Source of the DNA: JBGTFE01 sp041747435
GTDB taxonomy: Bacteria > Acidobacteriota > Blastocatellia > Pyrinomonadales > Pyrinomonadaceae
Length of the DNA stretch: 5,041 bases
Assembly: GCA_041747435.1 (NCBI GenBank)
Contig: JBGTFE010000094.1
Location: 1 to 5,041, forward strand
Direction of reading: 5' to 3'
The translations under genes were made by a program, and so were the position numbers. Below the pieces are notes generated by a model, which was not told the origin of the DNA, searched no databases, and saw only the letters and a list, made by a program, of their open reading frames with translations. The stretch's first letter is position 1. Each line of letters starts with the position of its first letter. Positions 1-4,614 of this stretch are shown piece by piece.

Positions 1-1
1 A

Positions 2-955
2 GCCGACGTGAAATATCTTCTGCCCGAAGGCACGTCCGACAAAATGGCGCATTTTTTGTCGCAGGCTTTTCGCAGTTTGAATGAAAGACTAAAGGCGGAA
101 CGGCGGCAGGATTACGCCTATGCTTATCACGATTTGCGCGACGAGGTGAACGCGCAGAAATATGGCGACGAGACGAAAAAAGACGGTTCGGGCGGCAATG
201 TTTCTTCGATTGACGGTTTGCTGTGGCGTTTGGATTCGCGCTTCGACAAACCCGACAGCATTTTTTCCGCGCAGGATCATATCCCTTTAAAAGATTTGTT
301 CGCGCCCGGACGCTGTACGATTCTGCAACTTTCCGACATCGAACAACACGAACAACAAGTCATCGTCGGCACACTTCTGCGCCGCGTCAACAAAGCCCGA
401 ATGCTGACCACACGCGGAGAAGCCGCGCCGAACACGGAAAATTTCTTAAATTATCCCGTTTTCACTTTGCTCGAAGAAGCGCACCGTTTCGCGCCCGCCG
501 GTGCGAGCGTCGTTTCGACGAATATCTTAAAACAAATCTTGAGCGAAGGTCGCAAATTCGGTGTCGGCATCGGCTTGATAACACAGCGTCCGGGCAAACT
601 TGACCAGGACGTTCTCTCGCAATGTATGACGCAGATCATTATGCGCATCGTCAACCCGATTGACCAGCAAACCGTCGCCCAATCCGTCGAAGGCGCAGGT
701 CGCGCGATGCTCGCCGAACTCCCCGCTCTAACCAAAGGACAGGCGATAATTTCCGGTGTCGGCATCAACACGCCCGTAATGTGCCGAATTCGCCCAAGAT
801 TAACCGCCCACGGCGGCGAAACCTTCGATGCACCAACCGAATGGATGAACTGGCATTCGTCCGGTTCACAGGAAAAACGCGAACAGGCAGACGCGCCTTA
901 TTTGAAACCGAGTTCGGATAAAAAGCCTGAAAAAGTTGGGAATATACGAATTTAG
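2..955 (+). CDS. herA: HerA/DUF87-type hexameric DNA-translocating ATPase, C-terminal part (5' end outside window)
   Basis: This is the C-terminal 318 or so codons of a HerA-like ATPase, a hexameric DNA translocase of the FtsK/HerA superfamily. Family members act in DNA end resection with the nuclease NurA, or in anti-phage complexes with other nuclease partners. The frame is open to the left edge (Ala-Asp-Val at bases 2-10) and no Walker A motif is visible, so the GTG at base 8 is probably internal and the gene starts upstream. Counting from that GTG, the visible signatures are a Walker B strand with paired acidic residues (VFTLLEEAHRF, about 151-161), the conserved SEGRKFGVGIGLITQRP stretch (179-195, with the sensor Gln and candidate arginine finger), and KLDQDVLSQC...IIMRI (197-214), all typical of bacterial HerA. 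The C-terminal tail (PYLKPSSDKKPEKVGNIRI) is the unit that recurs twice downstream. Which partner gene it works with cannot be seen. The family call is firm; repair versus defence role is open. Confidence 0.9.
   Translation, partial: ADVKYLLPEGTSDKMAHFLSQAFRSLNERLKAERRQDYAYAYHDLRDEVNAQKYGDETKKDGSGGNVSSIDGLLWRLDSRFDKPDSIFSAQDHIPLKDLFAPGRCTILQLSDIEQHEQQVIVGTLLRRVNKARMLTTRGEAAPNTENFLNYPVFTLLEEAHRFAPAGASVVSTNILKQILSEGRKFGVGIGLITQRPGKLDQDVLSQCMTQIIMRIVNPIDQQTVAQSVEGAGRAMLAELPALTKGQAIISGVGINTPVMCRIRPRLTAHGGETFDAPTEWMNWHSSGSQEKREQADAPYLKPSSDKKPEKVGNIRI
896..955 (+). repeat. herA 3'-end direct repeat, copy 1 (in place in herA)
   Basis: These twenty codons, stop included, encode PYLKPSSDKKPEKVGNIRI and form the natural end of the HerA reading frame. 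Over the 54 bases shared by all three copies, hand alignment gives about 44/54 identity to copy 2 and 42/54 to copy 3. Confidence 0.9.
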
Positions 956-956
956 C

Positions 957-965
957 TGATAAAAT
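957..965 (+). promoter_or_regulatory. Possible extended -10 promoter of the nucleotidyltransferase cassette
   Basis: TGaTAAAAT lies 1 base after the herA stop and fits an extended -10 (TGn plus TAAAAT, 5/6 to TATAAT). A weak -35-like TTGGGA (936-941) sits 18 bp upstream, inside the repeat. Predicted transcription would begin near 972, almost at the ATG at 974, which has no Shine-Dalgarno sequence. A similar TGtTAAAAT follows copy 2. Unproven; read-through from herA is equally possible. Confidence 0.35.
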
Positions 966-973
966 ATAAAAGT

Positions 974-1174
974 ATGAAAGTGCTTGAAAGAACAATTCAA
1001 GTCCGCAAAACTTCGATGAAAGAAGAAGCAGATGACTTGAAAAACACTACGCCGCAAGAGCGTTGGGCGATGATGTGGCAACTCGCGCAAAATGCTTGGG
1101 CTTTCAAAGGAGAACCCGTTGCTGAACCCGGACTTTACAGACATATTATCCGCGTTTATCGCCGAGAAAGTTGA
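974..1174 (+). CDS. Small partner protein of a nucleotidyltransferase cassette (66 aa), putative antitoxin-like
   Basis: This is a short basic/acidic protein with no enzymatic motif. Its centre (about residues 25-47: TPQERWAMMWQLAQNAWAF) looks helical and resembles the 'PEERL...L' segment of small proteins that often precede AbiEii-like nucleotidyltransferase genes. By position it is a candidate partner or antitoxin of the downstream enzyme. It starts 18 bp after the herA stop and its last 56 bases overlap the nucleotidyltransferase gene in another frame, so the two are probably translationally coupled. The ATG at 974 has no clear ribosome site and may sit at the 5' end of a nearly leaderless transcript. 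An internal ATG at 1016 is an alternative start. The antitoxin role is inference from gene order only. Confidence 0.6.
   Translation: MKVLERTIQVRKTSMKEEADDLKNTTPQERWAMMWQLAQNAWAFKGEPVAEPGLYRHIIRVYRRES
1106..1113 (+). promoter_or_regulatory. Shine-Dalgarno site that fixes a TTG start
   Basis: AAAGGAGA ends 5 bases before the TTG at 1119. The upstream ATG at 1092 has no such site. The TTG also places the start at LNPDFTDIL, where related nucleotidyltransferases usually begin, so TTG at 1119 is preferred. Confidence 0.7.
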
Positions 1175-1562
1175 ATTTCTCGTGGTCGGCGGTTACGCGA
1201 TGGCTTTTCACGGCTACGTTCGCGCGACGGGCGATATTGATCTGTGGATTCGCTGTTCGGACGAAAACGCCGAAAAGGTCTGGCAAGCCTTACAAACATT
1301 CGGCGCACCGCTTTTCGATTTAAAAACGGAAGATTTAAAAACTCCTGGAATGGTCTTTCAAATCGGACTCGTTCCGAGCCGCATTGATGTCATCACGCAA
1401 ATTGACGGCGTAGAATTTGAAGACGCTTGGCGCGAACATAAAACAGTCGAAATCGAAGGCTTGCAAATTCCTGTCATCGGCAAAACTCAACTCCTTATCA
1501 ACAAACAATCAACAGGCAGACCTAAAGACCTCAACGATGCTTTGTGGTTACAAGATGAATAA
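1119..1562 (+). CDS. Minimal nucleotidyltransferase, AbiEii/MNT-like (type IV or MNT-type TA toxin candidate)
   Basis: This 147-residue protein has the pol-beta nucleotidyltransferase signature. The GG motif (VVGGYAMAFHG, about 22-32) is followed by the metal-binding D-I-D pair (D39 and D41 in ATGDIDLWI), and a likely third carboxylate is D90 in SRIDVITQID. The C-terminal GKTQLLINKQSTGRPKDLND segment (about 121-140) is a conserved basic stretch in this family. Known relatives transfer nucleotides to tRNA (the MenT/AbiEii toxins) or to a partner protein (MNT antitoxins of HEPN-MNT pairs). No HEPN gene is present here, so a toxin-like enzyme with the preceding small protein as partner is more likely, but this is inferred. 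TTG at 1119 is chosen over ATG at 1092 for its strong ribosome site. Only 10 bases separate its stop codon from copy 2 of the herA-end repeat. Confidence 0.82.
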   Translation: MLNPDFTDILSAFIAEKVEFLVVGGYAMAFHGYVRATGDIDLWIRCSDENAEKVWQALQTFGAPLFDLKTEDLKTPGMVFQIGLVPSRIDVITQIDGVEFEDAWREHKTVEIEGLQIPVIGKTQLLINKQSTGRPKDLNDALWLQDE

Positions 1563-1572
1563 TAAAAGCCTG

Positions 1573-1632
1573 CCGTATCTAAAACCGAATTCGGACAAAA
1601 AGCCTGAAAAGATCGGGAATATCAGAATTTAA
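1573..1632 (+). repeat. herA 3'-end direct repeat, copy 2 (detached)
   Basis: This copy encodes PYLKPNSDKKPEKIGNIRI-stop, differing from copy 1 at only two residues (S/N, V/I), although 11 of 60 bases differ. It is not joined to any herA sequence. Upstream its frame runs in a spurious reading frame of the nucleotidyltransferase gene. It separates the two cassettes. Confidence 0.88.
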
Positions 1633-1637
1633 TTTTG

Positions 1638-1646
1638 TGTTAAAAT
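1638..1646 (+). promoter_or_regulatory. Possible extended -10 promoter of the VapBC-type cassette
   Basis: TGtTAAAAT (extended -10, TAAAAT 5/6 to consensus) lies 5 bases after the stop of repeat copy 2, with no convincing -35. Transcription would begin near 1653, at the ribosome site of the antitoxin gene. It matches in position and sequence the TGaTAAAAT that follows copy 1. Confidence 0.35.
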
Positions 1647-1652
1647 GCGTTT

Positions 1653-1659
1653 GAGAGGT
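1653..1659 (+). promoter_or_regulatory. Ribosome binding site of the antitoxin gene
   Basis: GAGAGGT lies 9 bases before ATG 1669 and supports that start. Confidence 0.55.
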
Positions 1660-1668
1660 AATTAAAAT

Positions 1669-1923
1669 ATGACACATTCGCTGACATTAGAAATTCCCGA
1701 AAACATTTATCGCGGAATCGTGTATGAAGCCGAATCAAAAAACCGAAAGATCGAAGATGTCGCGCTTGAGCGTTTGGCAAAAGACGAACCGCTCAGTGAA
1801 GAAGAATTTAAACGTCTGGCGGACGAACTCGCCGAGTTTGTCGAGGAAAATATGCCGCCCGATGCCGAGCCGCTTTCCGATTACGCGATGAGCCGTGAGG
1901 GAATTTACGAAGACCATTTATGA
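1669..1923 (+). CDS. VapB-type antitoxin, ribbon-helix-helix-like (84 aa)
   Basis: This short acidic protein begins with a beta strand followed by a helix (SLTLEIPENIYRGIVYEAES, residues 4-23) and a second helix beginning NRKIEDVALERL. That is the pattern of ribbon-helix-helix antitoxins, which bind their own promoter as dimers. The second half is rich in Glu/Asp (SEEEFKRLADELAEFVEEN) and should form the toxin-binding helix that covers the basic active site of the PIN partner. The gene overlaps the toxin gene by ATGA, the classic coupled order with the antitoxin first. It may repress the promoter at 1638-1646, although no palindromic operator is obvious. Pairing with a PIN toxin makes the call fairly secure; the exact VapB subfamily is not known. 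Confidence 0.75.
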   Translation: MTHSLTLEIPENIYRGIVYEAESKNRKIEDVALERLAKDEPLSEEEFKRLADELAEFVEENMPPDAEPLSDYAMSREGIYEDHL

Positions 1924-2363
1924 TTTATATTCCCGACACAAATGTTCTACTACGTTTTGCCGTCCGCACCGACCCGCAACACGCAGACGTTCTTTCAGCA
2001 ATCAAAAAAATTAAAAACAACGGGGATAAAATTCAAATTCTGCCGCAAACCTGTGTAGAGTTTTGGAACGTCTTCACGCGCCCTGCTAATCGCAACGGTT
2101 TCGGTTTTTCCATTCAAAAGGCAAATCACGCTTGGCGCTTAGTCGAAAGAATCTTTCCGCTTTTGCCCGACGACGAAAACATTCACAAAGAATGGCGAAA
2201 ATTGGTCGTCCAATTCGGCGTTTCAGGCGTATCCGTCCACGACGCGCGAATCGCGGCGGCAATGCTCGTTCATCAGGTAACGCATATTTTAACTTTCAAC
2301 ACTTCGGATTTCGCGCGTTATTCAAACACCGGAATCGTCGCCGTTGATCCGCAGACCATCTAA
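1920..2363 (+). CDS. VapC-type PIN-domain ribonuclease toxin (147 aa)
   Basis: This PIN-domain endoribonuclease has the usual length of a VapC toxin. The metal-binding residues are in order: D6 in PDTNVLL with N8, E47 in CVEFWN, D108 in SVHDARIAAAM, and D130 in LTFNTSDFAR. Such toxins cut tRNA or rRNA using Mg or Mn ions when freed from the antitoxin. The target here cannot be told from sequence. ATG overlaps the antitoxin stop as ATGA, so translation is coupled. The toxin's own TAA (2361-2363) falls inside repeat copy 3, in a different frame from the repeat's reading frame, so the gene ends exactly at the cassette border. All catalytic residues are present and the gene appears intact. Confidence 0.87.
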   Translation: MIYIPDTNVLLRFAVRTDPQHADVLSAIKKIKNNGDKIQILPQTCVEFWNVFTRPANRNGFGFSIQKANHAWRLVERIFPLLPDDENIHKEWRKLVVQFGVSGVSVHDARIAAAMLVHQVTHILTFNTSDFARYSNTGIVAVDPQTI

Positions 2364-2413
2364 AATCGGGTTCGGACAAAAAGCCTGAAAAGATCGGGAA
2401 TATTAGGATTTAA
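2360..2413 (+). repeat. herA 3'-end direct repeat, copy 3 (detached, shorter)
   Basis: This copy encodes LKSGSDKKPEKIGNIRI-stop. It is about 49/54 identical to copy 2 and lacks the leading Pro-Tyr codons. A stop codon (2345-2347) closes its frame just upstream, so it is not translated as part of a longer gene. It marks the junction between the PIN toxin gene and the restriction-modification module. Confidence 0.86.
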
Positions 2414-2417
2414 CAAT

Positions 2418-2451
2418 TTGCAAAATTAAACTTGTTTGAATACTATGAGTA
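2418..2451 (+). promoter_or_regulatory. Methyltransferase promoter with overlapping single C-box (candidate O_M)
   Basis: TTGCAA (2418-2423) and TACTAT (2441-2446), spaced by 17 bp, form a plausible sigma70-type promoter. It would start transcription near 2453, nearly at the ATG at 2456. The -10 is the left arm of a perfect palindrome, TACTatgAGTA (2441-2451). On the minus strand this reads TACTCATAGTA, 9/11 to the GACTnATAGTC box of C-protein operators and close to the first box upstream of the controller gene (TACTGATAGGC). A dimer bound here would cover the -10 and repress the methyltransferase gene. The site is read from sequence; regulation is inferred by analogy with Esp1396I. Confidence 0.5.
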
Positions 2452-2455
2452 ACGG

Positions 2456-3643
2456 ATGGAACAAAGACTGACAGCGATTGATTTATTTTGCGGTTGTGGC
2501 GGAATATCTAAAGGACTTCAAGATGTGGGTTTTGAAATCTTGGCAGGTGTGGATATTGAACCGAATTATATCTGCACTTTTGCTCATAATTTTCCGAATG
2601 CCAAAAGTTTACAAATAGATTTAGCGGAAACATCGCCGGATGAATTTATGCAGATTGTCGGAATAAAAGGAGGCGAATTGAATTTACTTGCTGGTGGTCC
2701 GCCGTGTCAGGGATTTTCAAAAAATGTTCCGCGCAAGAATCGCTTTTCGGAAGACCCGAGAAACAAACTGATCGAAGTTTTTTTGGATTATTGTGAAGCA
2801 TTGCAACCGCGATTTATTATTCTTGAAAATGTTGCCGAAATGAAAAATGGTTTTGACAAATCATACACGGATGAAATTCTCTCGCGTTTGAAAGGATATA
2901 CGATCACGCCAATGACGTTGAACGCCGCCGATTATGGAGTCCCACAAAGAAGGCGAAGGGCGTTTTTTATTGCTAACCGCGAAAATATAAAATTCAAACC
3001 GCCTGAGCCAACTCACTCAAAAGATAAAAATAGTTTGTTTGAACTTCCGAATTATGTAACAGTTTGGGAAGCAATCGGTGATCTGCCAAGTAAAGAACAT
3101 ACTGAAAATGAAGATGCGCCTTGCGAATATGAAAAACCGCCATTTTCCGAATTTCAAAAATTGATGCGAAACAGTAACAAAACCGTTAAAAATCACGTTG
3201 CGCGTTTTCTTCAACCAAAACAATTTGAAAGAATTTCTTCGCTTGAAGCTGGACAGGGAATGAAAGATTTACCCGAGGTTTTGCAAACAAAAGGCGGTTA
3301 TAGTGGCGCGTATGGAAGATTGACGAAAGAGATGGTTGCACCGACAATTACACGCTGGGTATTTCATCCGGGTTCAGGACGTTGGGGACATCCGGTTGAT
3401 AAAAGACTTTTAACCATCCGTGAGATTGCCCGAATACAAAGTTTTCCAGATGATTTTGAGTTTATCGGTTCTTATACACAACGCGCCGGACAATTAGGCA
3501 ATGCTGTTCCGCCACTTCTAGCACAAAAAATAGCGGAAAATATGTTGTATCAATGCGGAATATCCAAAGCGGAAATCAATTCGATAAATTTTTCGAGTTC
3601 GAGACGTTCCTCTGACTTAGGAAAATCGAAGGCAATGGCGTGA
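2456..3643 (+). CDS. DNA (cytosine-5) methyltransferase of a type II restriction-modification system
   Basis: This 395-residue enzyme transfers a methyl group from AdoMet to C5 of cytosine in a specific DNA site, protecting the host from the companion endonuclease. Its motifs are in standard order: I DLFCGCGG (9-16), IV GGPPCQGFS (80-88, catalytic C84), VI ENV (124-126), VIII QRRRR (164-168), IX LLTIREIARIQSFP (318-331) and X GNAVPP (348-353). The target-recognition region lies at about 180-310; its specificity cannot be read from sequence. The ATG at 2456 has no strong ribosome site and would be the start of a nearly leaderless transcript. The earlier ATG at 2445 is in another frame. After motif X, the last 30 codons overlap the 3' end of the convergent endonuclease gene. 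The gene looks more A/T-rich than the herA/TA region. All catalytic motifs are intact. Confidence 0.95.
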   Translation: MEQRLTAIDLFCGCGGISKGLQDVGFEILAGVDIEPNYICTFAHNFPNAKSLQIDLAETSPDEFMQIVGIKGGELNLLAGGPPCQGFSKNVPRKNRFSEDPRNKLIEVFLDYCEALQPRFIILENVAEMKNGFDKSYTDEILSRLKGYTITPMTLNAADYGVPQRRRRAFFIANRENIKFKPPEPTHSKDKNSLFELPNYVTVWEAIGDLPSKEHTENEDAPCEYEKPPFSEFQKLMRNSNKTVKNHVARFLQPKQFERISSLEAGQGMKDLPEVLQTKGGYSGAYGRLTKEMVAPTITRWVFHPGSGRWGHPVDKRLLTIREIARIQSFPDDFEFIGSYTQRAGQLGNAVPPLLAQKIAENMLYQCGISKAEINSINFSSSRRSSDLGKSKAMA

Positions 3644-4302
3644 GGATTTTCTTCCGGCAACCACCAATCTTTTTCACCTGAAAAATGTAACTGATTCTCA
3701 CCCAGACCGTGCCATGCAAACCATTTTTTACCGCTCTTTTTGTGATAGCCGTGCAAAGCGGGTAATTGTTCTTTTTTTACAGTTTTTTTCGGCGTTGACC
3801 AATGCCACTCAAAATCTTCCGAATTGAATACTTGCGGATTTTCGCGTGTGCAAAGAAGTTTTTCAAAATATAAAACTCTGCCATCATCAAAAACTACAAG
3901 TCGGCTATAACCGATTTCCGATAAATCATAAATTTTTAAACTCGCTTGCGCGTGTTCGTTGCAAAAATCAATTATTTTATTTCCGAGATTTTGACAATCT
4001 TTTTCCGAAATAAAAGAGAGTTCCATTAAACTCTCTTGATTTGGAATTTTAGCTCTTTTCCAAGTCACAGGTGTATTTGCTTTTGTTGATTTTACTTGCC
4101 AACCAATTTGTGAATCGCTTTTGACGACATCAACAAAATCATAAGTTTTTAATACTTCTGCATCCCGCACAAACGCTAACGCCCCTTCCAAAACTGCACC
4201 GGGAATTGTATCGGTAGAAAAAGGTAATCGAATATATTTCGATAATACATCAACTAATTTCGTGATTTGTGCCGGTGAGGAAAATAGTAGGCTTTCATTC
4301 AT
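3550..4302 (-). CDS. Candidate type II restriction endonuclease, PD-(D/E)XK-like (250 aa)
   Basis: I do not recognise a named family, so the role rests on context: the gene directly follows a C-type controller gene and converges on a C5-methyltransferase gene. The N-terminal half has a pattern compatible with a PD-(D/E)XK nuclease core. It comprises E39 in PGAVLEGALAF, an acidic strand YDFVDVVKSD (54-63, candidate D55 or D58), then GWQVKST (67-73), where Q69-V-K71 would be a QXK variant of the usual (D/E)XK. The second half (about 187-220) is rich in aromatic and basic residues (KKWFAWHG...HFSGEKDWWLP) and could contact DNA. Length is normal for an orthodox type II enzyme. Its ATG overlaps the controller stop (ATGA), so translation is coupled. 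The last 30 codons and stop lie antisense to the methyltransferase end. Confidence 0.7.
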   Translation of the reverse strand: MNESLLFSSPAQITKLVDVLSKYIRLPFSTDTIPGAVLEGALAFVRDAEVLKTYDFVDVVKSDSQIGWQVKSTKANTPVTWKRAKIPNQESLMELSFISEKDCQNLGNKIIDFCNEHAQASLKIYDLSEIGYSRLVVFDDGRVLYFEKLLCTRENPQVFNSEDFEWHWSTPKKTVKKEQLPALHGYHKKSGKKWFAWHGLGENQLHFSGEKDWWLPEENPHAIAFDFPKSEERLELEKFIELISALDIPH

Positions 4303-4514
4303 TTGTTTTTCTCCTGAAACAATTCACAGGGCGAAACTTTAAGCGCATCGGCAATTTGCCAAATAACAGTCAATGTCGGATTTCTTACACCGCGTTCGAT
4401 GCCGCTAATATATGTGCGGTGAAGATTGGAAGCCTCTGCGAAACCCTCTTGCGACCAACCTTTTATTTCGCGCAATTCTCTAACTTTTTTGCCAAACTTT
4501 TCTTGCTTGCTCAC
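4299..4514 (-). CDS. C-type controller protein of the restriction-modification system (XRE-family HTH, 71 aa)
   Basis: This compact single-domain XRE/HTH_3 protein has the length and sequence style of C proteins, the dimeric regulators that time expression of restriction genes. The helix-turn-helix spans WSQEGFAEASNLHRTYISGIERG (20-42), with recognition helix HRTYISGIE, followed by NPTLTVIWQIADALKVSPCELF, the usual dimer-forming part. It starts with GTG and has no Shine-Dalgarno sequence, fitting a leaderless or nearly leaderless transcript as in other C-R operons. The ATGA overlap with the endonuclease gene couples the two. A paired C-box lies 22-48 bp upstream of the start codon, so the protein should first activate and later repress its own operon. 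A single similar box at the methyltransferase promoter suggests it also represses that gene. Confidence 0.88.
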   Translation of the reverse strand: MSKQEKFGKKVRELREIKGWSQEGFAEASNLHRTYISGIERGVRNPTLTVIWQIADALKVSPCELFQEKNK

Positions 4515-4536
4515 AAGTGCAGAATGAATTAAAGTA

Positions 4537-4562
4537 GCCTATTAGTCCACAGCCTATCAGTA
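4537..4562 (-). promoter_or_regulatory. Paired C-box operator (O_L/O_R) of the controller-endonuclease operon
   Basis: Read on the minus strand, TACTGATAGGC (4562-4552), TGTG spacer (4551-4548) and GACTAATAGGC (4547-4537) form two boxes 15 bp apart centre to centre. Against the C-box form GACTnATAGTC they match 9/11 and 10/11. The 4-bp spacer ending in GTG is also seen between the two boxes of the Esp1396I operator. A TTTAAT (4533-4528) just downstream could be the -10, giving a start of transcription about 7 bases before the GTG; a good -35 is absent, as expected for an activator-dependent promoter. In known systems a dimer on the distal box activates and a second dimer on the proximal box represses. 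Confidence 0.75.
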
Positions 4563-4573
4563 ACATATTCATA

Positions 4574-4586
4574 ATTCTGTTAGAAT
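4574..4586. repeat. Short inverted repeat upstream of the C-box operator
   Basis: ATTCTgttAGAAT is a perfect 5-bp palindrome with a 3-bp centre, 12 bp beyond the distal C-box. It could be a further protein-binding site, but chance occurrence is quite possible in A/T-rich DNA. Confidence 0.25.
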
Positions 4587-4614
4587 CGCTGGGAAAGCGG
4601 CAAATAATTTAATC

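Larger units (their letters stand above)
896..2413 (+). mobile_element. Tandem array of two TA-like cassettes bounded by copies of the herA 3' end
   Basis: Three direct repeats (896-955, 1573-1632, 2360-2413) bound two short cassettes of similar length. The first (956-1572) carries a small partner protein plus a minimal nucleotidyltransferase. The second (1633-2359) carries a RHH-like antitoxin plus a PIN toxin. The first repeat is the actual coding end of herA; the other two are detached ends of the same reading frame. This resembles islands at tRNA genes, where each integration restores the gene's 3' end and displaces the old one. No integrase or transposase gene and no integron-type attC structure is visible, so the mechanism is unknown. 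That the array is mobile is inferred only from the repeat and cassette layout. Confidence 0.5.

Noticed and set aside
8..10. GTG as the true start of the herA gene
   Set aside because: The frame is open further left and the Walker A motif is missing, so the gene must begin outside the window.
223..603. 126-residue reading frame inside herA
   Set aside because: It is a frame-shifted shadow of herA, Arg- and His-rich, with no recognisable domain.
1417..1632. Separate 71-residue gene containing the repeated tail
   Set aside because: Its first two thirds lie out of frame inside the nucleotidyltransferase gene and look non-coding; only the end is the detached herA tail.
896..2413. Repeated tail as a targeting tag (for example an encapsulin-type cargo peptide) or as a terminator
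   Set aside because: Two of the three copies are not joined to any translated gene, and the DNA forms no stable hairpin with a T-tract.
896..2413. CRISPR array
   Set aside because: There are only three degenerate copies, spaced by 600-730 bases of protein-coding DNA.
2445..2471. Eight-codon leader peptide overlapping the methyltransferase start
   Set aside because: Its ATG lies at or before the predicted transcription start and it has no ribosome site; the ATG is better explained as the centre of the C-box palindrome.
4269..4532. 87-residue plus-strand reading frame opposite the controller gene
   Set aside because: It is a shadow of the clearly recognisable HTH gene on the minus strand.
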